Assembly: GCA_011526105.1 (NCBI GenBank)
Contig: WYAZ01000094.1
Span: 1-36,464, forward strand
Direction: 5' to 3'
Origin: Deltaproteobacteria bacterium
Lineage (GTDB): Bacteria; Myxococcota; Kuafuiibacteriia; Kuafuiibacteriales; Kuafuiibacteriaceae
Length of the DNA stretch: 36,464 nucleotides
Part shown: positions 8,543 to 18,037 of the stretch, piece by piece
Layout: each line of letters opens with the position of its first letter
Position numbering within the stretch: the first letter of the stretch is position 1
Program-made: the position numbers and the translations under genes
The notes under the pieces: model-generated
The model's database searches: none
Told to the model about the DNA's origin: nothing
What the model saw: only the letters and a program-made list of their open reading frames with translations

Positions 8543-9028
8543 TCACAACTTGCGAGCGCTCAGGGTGTAGAGCGTCTCGGTCTTCTCGTCGTAGTACCAG
8601 TCGAGTGGTCCGAGATCGTTGGGGCTGGGGACGTTGGCGCTGAACGTTCTCGTGCTGCGCGACGTACTGCCGTCGGCACCCTTCGTCTCAGTCGTCTTGA
8701 CCTGCGCGGCGTTGAGACCCGCCGAGGCCCGGTTCTCGCTGCTCCTGAGCAGCATCCCGACGTTTTGGATCTTCGAAGCGCTGCCCACAGAGAAGGCGAC
8801 CTTCCCGTCGGTCCAGCTGCCTTTGCTCACCCACTTGGGCGCGGCCTTGGAGCTCTTTGCGATCTCCATCTTCTTCGTCTCCGTCTGCTCTTTCTCGAGG
8901 TCTTTGAGCAGCCCGTCCACCTCGGCTTTTCGCGCCTCGGCCTTGCTTCCGTCGGCTTCCCAGCCGAAAGCCGCAGGCGCCGAGAATGAGATACAGCCCG
9001 CGAGGATGAGTCCTAGTCGTGTTTGCAT
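8543..9028 (-). CDS. LPP20-like exported protein
   Basis: A 161-aa exported protein. The start at ATG 9028 is fixed by a Shine-Dalgarno, GGAGG at 9033-9037, 4 nt upstream; the frame stays open to 9100. An N-terminal hydrophobic segment contains LAGC, which looks like a lipobox but sits at residue 12, unusually early, so ordinary signal peptidase cleavage near AAFG is as likely. A charged coiled-coil-like helix (about 30-55) is followed by a region resembling LPP20-family proteins: PKWVSKGSW, then AFSVGSAS, and near the end DWYYDEKTETLYTLSAR. It is probably the last gene of a three-gene minus-strand operon, 68 bp after LP3. The family assignment rests on motif resemblance only. Confidence 0.72.
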   Translation of the reverse strand: MQTRLGLILAGCISFSAPAAFGWEADGSKAEARKAEVDGLLKDLEKEQTETKKMEIAKSSKAAPKWVSKGSWTDGKVAFSVGSASKIQNVGMLLRSSENRASAGLNAAQVKTTETKGADGSTSRSTRTFSANVPSPNDLGPLDWYYDEKTETLYTLSARKL

Positions 9029-9096
9029 CGTCCCTCCGGACGCGAGGGTCGCCGCATTCGAACCCGAGATCAACCTGACCGAGCCCGTGAGAGCGC

Positions 9097-10488
9097 TCAC
9101 CGATCGATGTTGGTGTCGCAGTCCGGGCTGAGATTGCGAAAACGCAGGAGCGCGAGCGTGGGCAACGGCCTGAAGGGCTCGGTCGCCACGGCCACGAGTC
9201 CATCACTGAGCGGGGCCACCATTCCCACGGCGTTCGAAGCCACACCGACCTCTGGGCAGACTTGCCCGGCCACCGCGTCCACGGTGTGGAGGGTGCCTTG
9301 GTTGTCGGAGAAGAGCAGCGCACGTCCCACGGCGAATGCGAGACGCGGATGACCGCGGTGGAGCGCCTCGGTGAACGGCGCCCAGCCGCTGTCTGGATCC
9401 TTGCGCCACATCGAGGTGTCGGACACCCCGACGATGGTTCCAAAGGCATTGTCGGCGGCCACGAAAGAGGTCCGCTCATTCAGCGCGTTCGGCACGACCT
9501 GCTCGTGCTTCAGTTCGCCCTCACGGATTCGAAAGGCACCTTTCTCGTCGGTCGGAATCACGAAGAGCGCCTCTTCGCGGTCCGACCAAACGATGCCTCG
9601 CTCTCGAGTGAGTCCGTCGGGAAAGGCGACATGAGTGCTCGTGACGACCCACTGCTGACCGTCGAAATGCTCCACCGCGTTTGTCCTGAGTGCAAACACA
9701 TCCAAGGGGGTTGCCGGATCGCGAGATGGAGCGAGGAAGATCTGGTTCAGCTCGGTGCCCACCATGTCGGCGACGCGCTCGAAACCGGACTCCATCGAGC
9801 CCATCCAAACCGGCCGGCCGCCCTCACCCACGACGATGCTCCGCCCGTCTGAGAGTCGATGCGCGGCGACGATCCTCGTCGAGGCGAGTTCGCCCTCGAG
9901 CGGCACAAAGCCGCCTTCGTCGAGGGTGCTCTGAGTCCCATCCGAGAAGACCAGCAGCGCACGCCCGGCCGAGAAGGGCGCGAGGAGCTCGACTCGTCCT
10001 CGCCCCAACTCGACCAGCAGCCGCGTGACTTCGATCTCCGGGCAGGCCTGTGCGGGATCGAGCCCTAGGTCCAGGGCTTCGATGGCATCCGCGGTCGAGC
10101 CCGGCGACTGCTGCACATACGGCGAGACTCGACCTGCCTCGACGGTGCTTCGGTGGACCGCGGCCGGGCGCGAGAGTTTGCGTTTGTCGGCGGCTCGAGG
10201 CTGCGGACGGCCCTGCCCCGCCAACAGGCCGAGCCCTTGCAGCGAACAGGCATAGAGCGCGATCTCGATCTCGGCGTGCTCGAGGGACAGGAAGTCTCTG
10301 TCGATGCGGATGGGCTCGAGCGGGAGGTCGGTCATGACCACGAACGGGCTCGCGCTCGGATCATCGTCGATGAGCAGGATCATCGATCTCGCCAGGCCGA
10401 GTTCGGGCAGGGGGAAGTGAACGGAGTCCTCGCTCGAAGCACATGCGCAAAGGCCGAATGCGGCCAGCGAGAGAGTGTGTACCTTCAT
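9097..10488 (-). CDS. LP3: divergent member of the lipoprotein group
   Basis: A 463-aa lipoprotein. The ATG at 10488 gives a signal peptide MKVHTLSLAAFGLCAC with lipid-modified Cys16; a GTG six codons upstream is also in frame. After the lipobox, FPLPELGLARSMILLIDDD resembles the first strand region of LP1, LP2 and LP5, and IEIALYAC parallels their next conserved strand. The C-terminal half is beta-rich and reads like propeller blades (DGRSIVVGEGGRPVWMGS). It lacks the C-x11-C and end motif of the core family, so it is a distant relative at best. It starts 14 nt after the stop codon of the upstream gene (10503), so the two are probably co-translated. Confidence 0.8.
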   Translation of the reverse strand: MKVHTLSLAAFGLCACASSEDSVHFPLPELGLARSMILLIDDDPSASPFVVMTDLPLEPIRIDRDFLSLEHAEIEIALYACSLQGLGLLAGQGRPQPRAADKRKLSRPAAVHRSTVEAGRVSPYVQQSPGSTADAIEALDLGLDPAQACPEIEVTRLLVELGRGRVELLAPFSAGRALLVFSDGTQSTLDEGGFVPLEGELASTRIVAAHRLSDGRSIVVGEGGRPVWMGSMESGFERVADMVGTELNQIFLAPSRDPATPLDVFALRTNAVEHFDGQQWVVTSTHVAFPDGLTRERGIVWSDREEALFVIPTDEKGAFRIREGELKHEQVVPNALNERTSFVAADNAFGTIVGVSDTSMWRKDPDSGWAPFTEALHRGHPRLAFAVGRALLFSDNQGTLHTVDAVAGQVCPEVGVASNAVGMVAPLSDGLVAVATEPFRPLPTLALLRFRNLSPDCDTNIDR

Positions 10489-10502
10489 GGCAAGACCAGG
10501 GC

Positions 10503-11255
10503 TCACTTGCTCTTGAAATGGTCTTCCTTGTGCTGAAAGAGCACGTTGAAGGTCGTGAGGGTCCCGCGAATGCGCGAGAGGGCATCCGCGAGCTCCGGTT
10601 TGGTGTCACCCAGCTTCGTGGCGTGTCGATCGAGCTGTAGCTCGAGCTGATCCAGGCTCGTGGCGAGCCTGTCGATCGCGGAAAAGAACCACTCGATGCG
10701 ACGGGTCTCCACCTGACCGGCCCCGTCGTGCGCTTCGATCCGGCCGCCTTTGAAGCGCGCCAACATCTCGCGGCGTGATGCCGGTAGCTCCGCGCGGAGG
10801 AGCTCCACCAGCGCTTGCCGAATCACCGGCAGACTCGTGAGTTCGCCGAGGTCGATGTCCTTCGGCGGCGGCGCCCGATCTGGGAAAGGGAGCGGCACCG
10901 GAGGCGGCGCCGAACGCGGGACGCTGGGCGCCGGGGCTCGCGCCGGGCGCGTATGCATTTGGCCATCCTCGCCCCGGCGGACGACCGCGAGCGTCTTGGA
11001 GCGCTTGCGCGTGGTCGCACCCGCCCGGGCTGGGTCGTAGGTGAAGCCGCCGCGCTGCATGTACTTGGGGCACTTGGGGAGGTCGGCGGGGACCCGACCC
11101 ATCTCGGGCCGAAGCTTGCAGCTCCCGATCGCCCGGGTATCGTCGGGTCGCGTGGCCCCGGGCTTCCAGGCGATGCAGCTGCCGCAAACCCCCAGAACTC
11201 CGTACCATTCCTCCGGATCCAGGGGGTCGTCGGGGGCGTCCACGGGCGGGAGCAA
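10503..11255 (-). CDS. Conserved-looking Cys4 protein with Pro-rich linker
   Basis: A 250-aa protein without signal peptide or membrane segment, so cytoplasmic. Four cysteines in the first quarter (Cys24, Cys27, Cys46, Cys62; pattern C-x2-C-x18-C-x15-C) suggest a zinc or iron site; the second pair sits in GSCKLRPE and LPKCPKYMQRGGF. A basic, Pro-rich linker covers about 75-135. The rest is helical and charged, with a likely coiled coil near 185-245 (DQLELQLDRHATKL). The start is a TTG at 11255 without a clear ribosome site; an in-frame GTG at 11243 is an alternative. It heads a minus-strand operon with LP3 and the LPP20-like gene, and diverges from the TULIP-like lipoprotein. I cannot assign a function. 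Confidence 0.72.
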   Translation of the reverse strand: MLPPVDAPDDPLDPEEWYGVLGVCGSCIAWKPGATRPDDTRAIGSCKLRPEMGRVPADLPKCPKYMQRGGFTYDPARAGATTRKRSKTLAVVRRGEDGQMHTRPARAPAPSVPRSAPPPVPLPFPDRAPPPKDIDLGELTSLPVIRQALVELLRAELPASRREMLARFKGGRIEAHDGAGQVETRRIEWFFSAIDRLATSLDQLELQLDRHATKLGDTKPELADALSRIRGTLTTFNVLFQHKEDHFKSK

Positions 11256-11299
11256 AGCACCGGGCCGACCGACTCACAAGCCGGACTCAAAGGGGCATA

Positions 11300-11329
11300 C
11301 GTCAATCGTCCGAAAGGAGTGCTTTGACG
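11300..11329. promoter_or_regulatory. Inverted TTGACG pair in divergent promoter region
   Basis: CGTCAA at 11300-11305 and TTGACG at 11324-11329 face away from each other, 18 nt apart, between two divergent genes. Each could be a -35 element, or together they could be an operator. No good -10 lies 16-18 nt downstream on either side. TACGAC at 11341-11346, 13 nt before the ATG at 11360, is the only -10-like hexamer. Confidence 0.3.
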
Positions 11330-11359
11330 GCCACTTAGGCTACGACCTAGGCTGAAGCC

Positions 11360-13981
11360 ATGTCCCGACACGCGGTCTTCCTCGGAGCGCTCTTGCTCAT
11401 CTCGTGCAGCGGAGGGAGCTCGAGTTGCCTCTCTTGTGGCGGCAACTATCAGTTCCCCCAGAACGATCCGAGTCGGCCCGACGCCATCGTCCAAGACGAG
11501 GTCGCACGCGCACGCATCACTCAGGCCTTCATCGACTTCATTCAACCGCTGCTTCCCGATCTACTCGCCGGCGCGCTCGGCTCGGGCAGCGGAACCGGCG
11601 GGGTCGTCACCATTCCTCTGGGCGACTTCAACGACATCATCGATGTGAGCGTGGCCGGCTTTGGCCTCATCGGGCTCGACATCCGCGGCGCCGAAGCCAA
11701 GCTCTACCCGGCCGACTTCCAACCCTGCGTCCCCCCACAGACCAGCGGCTGCCTCTTGTTCGCCTTCGAGCGGCCGAACGGAGTCCGCATCCGCGTCGAG
11801 AACCTCAGGCTCGGCCTCCGCCTGAACCTCGATGCCGAGCTCGTGGGCAGCGACAGCCGATGCCCGGTCTTCGGCGATCTGGAACCGCAAGACGTCGTCG
11901 CGCGCTTCGATCTCGACATCCTCATCGAACCCGGCGTCGGCCCAGACCCCGATCGAAACCTCGACATCGACGTCACCATCGAGGACATCGCGCTGCAAGG
12001 ATTCGGCATCGACGTGGCCGGGCGCTCCGTGTACTGCGGGCTCGCTCCTTGCCAAGACTGCGCGGTCTCCGTCGCCGGCAACTGCCTCGATCTCGGCGGC
12101 CGCTGCAACGAGTGTGTGCTCGTCTGCGGCGGCGTCGTCAACGCCCTCGCCAGCGTCTCGAGCGCCATCATCGGGTGGCTCGAACCGCTCCTCAACCGAC
12201 TCATCAAGCCGGTCATCGACAACTTCGTGCAAGACGCGCTCGCCAACGTAAACGGCACGCCGGCCAAGATCGAACAGCAGATCGACCTCGTCGCGACCAC
12301 CGGCATGGCGCTCTTCAAAGGCGCCAACCCCTTCGGCATCTTGCTCGCGCCCGAAGTCGGCAAGTTCCCGGTGATCGACCGCGGCACTGGCGATGGCATG
12401 GAGATCACGCTCTCGGGCGGCGCCGAAGCCGAGCTCGCGGACTGCGTCGCCGGCTTGCCACCGTTCTCGATGCCCAAGAGCCCGGTCCCGGTGTTGGGCG
12501 GAACCGACAAGCAGGGGCGCCCCTATCACTTGGGCTTCACCATCGCAGCGGCCTACGTGAACCAGATCTTCTACGCCTTTCACCGCTCCGGCTCGCTGTG
12601 CCTCAAGGTCAGCAGCGAAGACGTGCGCGAGCTGACCGGCGGGGCCTTCTCGCTCAACGCCTCCTTGCTCTCGCTGCTCGCTTCGGACCTGTCCCAGCTC
12701 GCCAAGGACAAGGCCCCGGTCTTCATGCAGTTCAAGCCCAAAGACCCGCCCCACTTCGAGCTCGGAAGTGGAGAGGTCATCGGCCAGGACGCAATGGGCA
12801 ACGACGTCGTGGACCCGCTGCTCAAGTTCAAGATCGACGACATCGGCCTCGCGTTCTACGTGCTCATCCACGACCGCTATGTGCGCATCTTCGAGGTCAC
12901 AATGGACGTCGACGTCGGCGCCAACATCGTCGTGCTGCCCGACAACACGCTCGAAGTCGCCATCACCAAGCTCGACATCGGCTCCTTCGAGGAGGTCTTC
13001 AACGAGCTCTTGCCGAACGCGGACTTCGCCACCGTGCTGCCGAGCATCATCGACCTCGCGTTCTCCGCCCTGCTCTCGCAGGAGCTGAAGTTCCCCATCG
13101 ATCTCTCGGACTCGGTCTCGAGCGCCCTCGGTGGCGCCCCGATCTACATGCGGGTCAACGAGATCTTCCGCGAAGGCGCGATGAACGACTACCTCACGCT
13201 GACCATGACCTTCACCTCCTCGGTGCCGGCGGGTGCGTTGTCTCTGGCCGCCCGCACCGTGGCCGCTCCGCACGAAGAGAACCTGCTGCACGAGCGCGAA
13301 GGGCGCCTCATGAAGGCTACCGGAGCGCTGCGCCTCGATGTCGGCCGCGGCCTGCCCTACACCACTCAGCGCGCGCTCGAGTATCAGGTGCGCGTCGACA
13401 ACGGCTTCTGGCACGACCCCCGCCCGGCCCGGCCCGATGACACGCTCGTCTTGCAAGACCCCAAGCTCCAACTCCCCGGCCGCCACATGGTCGACGTGCG
13501 AGCGCGATACGCGGACGACTACAAGACCCTCGACCCGAGACACGTGAGCTTTGAGGTCGTGGTCGACCCCACTGAGCCCGGGCTCAGGGCCGAAGTGCAG
13601 AACGAAGCGGTGGTGGTGGTGGTCTCGGACGACATCGCACTTCCCTCGGAACTTCAGCTGCGAGCGCGCTTCGACCAGGGTCCGTGGTTTGATCTCGAGC
13701 TCGAGCCCACCGGCAAAGACGAGGCCACGGCTCGTGTTCCTCTCGAGCGTGCCGGCGCTGCGAGCCAGCTCGAGCTCATCGCGCGTGACGGCGTCGGGAA
13801 TGAGACCGCCCCCGCGGTGGTTCGAGTCGGATACAACCTAGGTGAGGCCGGCCAGGCCGACACCGGTTGCGCCTGTCATGAACTTGGCGTCATGCATCAT
13901 CACGGCGAACGAGACCTCGTCGTCATCCTCCTCCTCTTTGGGCTCGCTGCCCTTCTCCGATTCGGCTTCCGCTCCAGATAG
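11360..13981 (+). CDS. Large lipoprotein with BPI/TULIP-like region and sorting-like tail
   Basis: An 873-aa exported protein. Lipobox LISC gives lipid-modified Cys16. The region to about 640 alternates amphipathic helices and strands and resembles eukaryotic BPI/LBP lipid-binding proteins. The best stretch runs from HLGFTIAAAYVNQIFYAF through the Cys and Leu-rich part (about 395-590). It includes a DPPHFELGSGEVI phrase matching the PPH segment of human BPI, and closes with ELKFPIDL (KGFPLPTP in BPI). Two Ig-like or beta-sandwich segments follow (about 655-830). The end has GCACHELG, a hydrophobic helix, then RFGFRSR, a variant of the MYXO-CTERM layout. Having both a lipobox and such a tail is odd. 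The NtrC-type gene starts one base after its stop codon. The TULIP assignment is from remembered sequence and needs a profile search. Confidence 0.6.
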   Translation: MSRHAVFLGALLLISCSGGSSSCLSCGGNYQFPQNDPSRPDAIVQDEVARARITQAFIDFIQPLLPDLLAGALGSGSGTGGVVTIPLGDFNDIIDVSVAGFGLIGLDIRGAEAKLYPADFQPCVPPQTSGCLLFAFERPNGVRIRVENLRLGLRLNLDAELVGSDSRCPVFGDLEPQDVVARFDLDILIEPGVGPDPDRNLDIDVTIEDIALQGFGIDVAGRSVYCGLAPCQDCAVSVAGNCLDLGGRCNECVLVCGGVVNALASVSSAIIGWLEPLLNRLIKPVIDNFVQDALANVNGTPAKIEQQIDLVATTGMALFKGANPFGILLAPEVGKFPVIDRGTGDGMEITLSGGAEAELADCVAGLPPFSMPKSPVPVLGGTDKQGRPYHLGFTIAAAYVNQIFYAFHRSGSLCLKVSSEDVRELTGGAFSLNASLLSLLASDLSQLAKDKAPVFMQFKPKDPPHFELGSGEVIGQDAMGNDVVDPLLKFKIDDIGLAFYVLIHDRYVRIFEVTMDVDVGANIVVLPDNTLEVAITKLDIGSFEEVFNELLPNADFATVLPSIIDLAFSALLSQELKFPIDLSDSVSSALGGAPIYMRVNEIFREGAMNDYLTLTMTFTSSVPAGALSLAARTVAAPHEENLLHEREGRLMKATGALRLDVGRGLPYTTQRALEYQVRVDNGFWHDPRPARPDDTLVLQDPKLQLPGRHMVDVRARYADDYKTLDPRHVSFEVVVDPTEPGLRAEVQNEAVVVVVSDDIALPSELQLRARFDQGPWFDLELEPTGKDEATARVPLERAGAASQLELIARDGVGNETAPAVVRVGYNLGEAGQADTGCACHELGVMHHHGERDLVVILLLFGLAALLRFGFRSR

Positions 13982-13982
13982 A

Positions 13983-15392
<1,410 letters not shown>

Positions 15393-15395
15393 AGC

Positions 15396-16142
15396 TCAGC
15401 CTCGGCGCTCCGCCAACGCACGTTCGATGTAGGGACGTAGCTTGACGCCGCTTTCGCCATGAGGAGCGAGCATGCGATCGAGTTCCTCCGGCAACAGCCC
15501 TACCTCGAGGCGCCAAGCGTTCTGCTTCTGACGCTGAGCTTCGCGGGCCGCGTCCAGATCATCGAACCCGCCGAAGCTCCGAAGCCTCGCGTTCGAGGAC
15601 GCTACATGGGCCTCGTGGGCGGCGAGCACCTCCAAGACCGAGGCCGAGAGGGGTAGACTCCGGCGCAAACAATTGGGCGGAGGCGAGAACTGGTTTACCT
15701 CTCCTTGGTTCGAGGTCCCGATCACTCGCTCATCCTCAGTGTAGCTCACGAACTCGACGACGCACGGTTTCTGCCACTTCCTCATCAACCAAAGTACAGC
15801 CTTGATCAGCTTTCCGGGCGACCGCGGAACCGCCTGGTACAGGGCGACACTGGTGCGGCCGTCCTCCGCGAGCATCACTCGCACGCACATGGGTGGTGCA
15901 CCTTTCGCGGTGAGGGCGGTGGCATCGAGATCTCGTAGGTGCCTGTAGCCACGTCCCTCGAGGATCGTGGTCGTCCGCGCGAACCAAGCTTTGTCGAGAG
16001 CGGCAAAGCCCCGAAGGTCCGAGGGTCGCGTGTCGAGCTTTGGCTCGGCCAGAACCAGCTCGAGATCGGCAAGGACCTCGCGGGCCGCTTTGCTGTAGAC
16101 GTCGTCGAGCCCACGCTGCTTTTCCTCTTGGAAGGTGCTCAT
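15396..16142 (-). CDS. Hypothetical cytoplasmic protein
   Basis: A 248-aa protein with no signal peptide, membrane segment or motif that I recognise. The ATG at 16142 is preferred because GGAGG (16148-16152) lies 5 nt upstream; an in-frame ATG at 16163 adds seven residues. The N-terminal third is helical and charged. The middle (about 80-150) looks like an alpha/beta fold with strands such as MCVRVMLAEDG and CVVEFVSY. The C-terminus is helical, with an Ala/Arg/Gln-rich stretch (LDAAREAQRQKQNAWRLEVG). Its stop codon lies 3 bp from that of the NtrC-type gene, with a short GCTGA/TCAGC hairpin across the junction. It diverges from the amidohydrolase gene. Confidence 0.75.
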   Translation of the reverse strand: MSTFQEEKQRGLDDVYSKAAREVLADLELVLAEPKLDTRPSDLRGFAALDKAWFARTTTILEGRGYRHLRDLDATALTAKGAPPMCVRVMLAEDGRTSVALYQAVPRSPGKLIKAVLWLMRKWQKPCVVEFVSYTEDERVIGTSNQGEVNQFSPPPNCLRRSLPLSASVLEVLAAHEAHVASSNARLRSFGGFDDLDAAREAQRQKQNAWRLEVGLLPEELDRMLAPHGESGVKLRPYIERALAERRG

Positions 16143-16194
16143 CTCGGCCTCCCCTTTCGCCATTCAGATCAGCACAAAGTCCGGCTGGGCGCGA

Positions 16195-16223
16195 GGCCGC
16201 TGGTCGCGCATTGACCAGCGGTC
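16195..16223. promoter_or_regulatory. Palindrome CCGCTGGTC-N7-GACCAGCGG in divergent region
   Basis: Nine perfect pairs (16197-16205 with 16213-16221), extended by one wobble and one more pair, lie in the 116 bp between two divergent genes. The site is 35 nt before the GTG at 16259 and 52 nt from the ATG at 16142. The symmetry and position suit a dimeric repressor or activator serving both genes. It could also fold as RNA. Confidence 0.55.
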
Positions 16224-16244
16224 CCGAGTGGGGTGAGTAGGACC

Positions 16245-16254
16245 GGAGGGGGAG
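16245..16254 (+). promoter_or_regulatory. Shine-Dalgarno deciding the GTG start at 16259
   Basis: GGAGGGGGAG at 16245-16254 ends 4 nt before GTG 16259. It is one of the strongest ribosome sites in the window. Confidence 0.75.
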
Positions 16255-16258
16255 TCGG

Positions 16259-18016
16259 GTGTCCAAAGCCAACATCTTGGTACGCGGCGGCCTGTTCTTC
16301 GACGGTGCCGGCTCCAAGGCCGCGCCGCGGGATGTTCTGATCGAGGGCGGGAAGATCCGCGAGATCTCTGAACGGCCCATCCCACCGGCCGAGGGCACCG
16401 AGATGATCGACGCGACCGGCTGCTGGGTCACACCCGGGTTCATCGACATCCACACCCACTACGACGGTGAGGTCGAGGCCCTACCCGCGCTTCCCGAGTC
16501 GCTGCGGCACGGCGTGACGACGGTCTTTCTCGGCAGTTGCTCGCTGGCCGTCGCCATGGGGACCGCGGAGGATCTCGCGGACCAGTTCACCCGCGTCGAA
16601 GGCATCCCCCGCGATCGGCTGCTCGAGATCTTGAGCGCGAAGAAGACGTGGGATGGATATCCTGCTTACGTCGATCACTTCGACCGTGTTCCGCTCGGCC
16701 CCAACGTGACCTCCTTCGTGGGCTACTCCGCGGTCCGCAGCTGCGTGATGGGCCTCGAGCGCTCCCTCACCGCCGGCGAGAACCCCACCCGCGAGGAGAT
16801 GGGGCGCATCACATCGCTCGTGGAGGAGGGTCTCGATGCCGGGTGCCTCGGCGTCTCCACGAACACGCTCTATTGGGACAAGATGGGCGGCGAACGATTC
16901 AACAGCCGATGCCTCCCTTGCACCTACGCGACCTGGGGAGAGATGGCCGAGATCGTCCAGATCGCGCGACGGCGAGGGCGAGTCTACCAGACCATTCCGA
17001 ACATCTCGACCAAGTATGAACTCCTCTTCGTCGCTTTCTTGTCCGCGGGGTTCTTTGTGCGAAAGGCGCTCAAGACCTCGCTGGTCTCGATGATGGATAT
17101 CCGCTCCAATCGTCAGATCTATCGTGTGCTGCAGGCCTTGGGCTTCGTGTTCAATCGCCTCATGGGCGGGAACTTTCGCTATCAAGCGCTGCCTACCCCC
17201 TTTGATCTCTACGCCGACGGCATGGACCTCGTGGTCTTTGAGGAGTTCGGCGCCGGCGCGGCCTCACTGCATCTTCAGTACGACCCTGCCGCACGAAAGA
17301 CGTTGATCAACGAGCCGAGCTATCGCTCCTGGTTCAAACGTCAGTGGATGAATCCGTTTTTACCCAAGGTCTTTCACCGCAACTTCGGTATGGCGAGCGT
17401 GCTCGACTGCCCCGACTCGACCGTCGTGGGGATGAGCTTCGCCGAGATCGCCAAGACCCGAGGTCAACACGCGGTCGACACCTTCCTCGACCTCGTCTCG
17501 GAACACGGGACCAAGCTGCGCTGGTACACGATGATGGGCAATGACCGAAAGGACGTGCTCGGGAGCATTCTCAACACCCCGTCCGCGATGGTGGGCTTCT
17601 CGGACGCCGGGGCTCATCTTCGGAACATGGCCTACTACAACTTCGCGCTGCGCATGCTGAAGCTGGTCCAAGACACGCGTCTCGCCGGACACCCCATCAT
17701 GCCGCTCGAGAAGGCGGTGTGGAAACTCACCGGGGAACTCGCAGACTGGTTTGGCATCGACGCCGGTCACCTCGAGGTGGGCCGCAGAGCCGATCTGGTG
17801 GTGATCGACCCCTCGAAGCTCGACGACTCCCTCGAGGCCATCCACGAGGAGCCGGTCGTAGCGCTCGGTGGGTATCGAAGGCTCGTTCGCCGGAACGACG
17901 ACACCGTTCGAGCGGTGGTGATCAACGGCAAGATCGCTTGCGAACGTGGCGCCTTTCGTCCCGAGGTCGGCCGTGAGCAGGGCTACGGGCAGTTTCTTCG
18001 AGCCGCGAGCGCCTGA
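16259..18016 (+). CDS. D-aminoacylase-like amidohydrolase (metal-dependent)
   Basis: A 585-aa cytoplasmic enzyme of the amidohydrolase superfamily, closest in layout to N-acyl-D-amino-acid deacylases. The small beta domain carries ILVRGGLFFDG; the barrel begins with GFIDIHTHYD (His65, His67, Asp69). Cys94 in LGSCSLAVA sits where D-aminoacylases have their zinc-bridging cysteine (usually a GNCG motif). Asp449 in GFSDAGAHL is the conserved catalytic aspartate. The segment that normally reads T-H-x-R reads YQTIPNIS here, so a metal-binding histidine seems to be missing or moved. The C-terminus has the usual LEVGRRADLVVIDP and AVVINGK phrases. It might release amino acids from N-acyl-D-amino acids or related amides, but the altered site makes the substrate uncertain. 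It stands alone, divergent from 15396-16142. Confidence 0.85.
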   Translation: MSKANILVRGGLFFDGAGSKAAPRDVLIEGGKIREISERPIPPAEGTEMIDATGCWVTPGFIDIHTHYDGEVEALPALPESLRHGVTTVFLGSCSLAVAMGTAEDLADQFTRVEGIPRDRLLEILSAKKTWDGYPAYVDHFDRVPLGPNVTSFVGYSAVRSCVMGLERSLTAGENPTREEMGRITSLVEEGLDAGCLGVSTNTLYWDKMGGERFNSRCLPCTYATWGEMAEIVQIARRRGRVYQTIPNISTKYELLFVAFLSAGFFVRKALKTSLVSMMDIRSNRQIYRVLQALGFVFNRLMGGNFRYQALPTPFDLYADGMDLVVFEEFGAGAASLHLQYDPAARKTLINEPSYRSWFKRQWMNPFLPKVFHRNFGMASVLDCPDSTVVGMSFAEIAKTRGQHAVDTFLDLVSEHGTKLRWYTMMGNDRKDVLGSILNTPSAMVGFSDAGAHLRNMAYYNFALRMLKLVQDTRLAGHPIMPLEKAVWKLTGELADWFGIDAGHLEVGRRADLVVIDPSKLDDSLEAIHEEPVVALGGYRRLVRRNDDTVRAVVINGKIACERGAFRPEVGREQGYGQFLRAASA

Positions 18017-18037
18017 GACACACCCGGAGCGGCGCGC

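Noticed and set aside
11404-13543. Long frames over the TULIP-like gene: 678 codons in another plus frame and 660 on the minus strand.
   Set aside because: The plus-frame product is extremely Arg-rich and low in complexity, and the minus one has no start signal. The annotated frame has a lipobox, a sensible composition and a coupled downstream gene.
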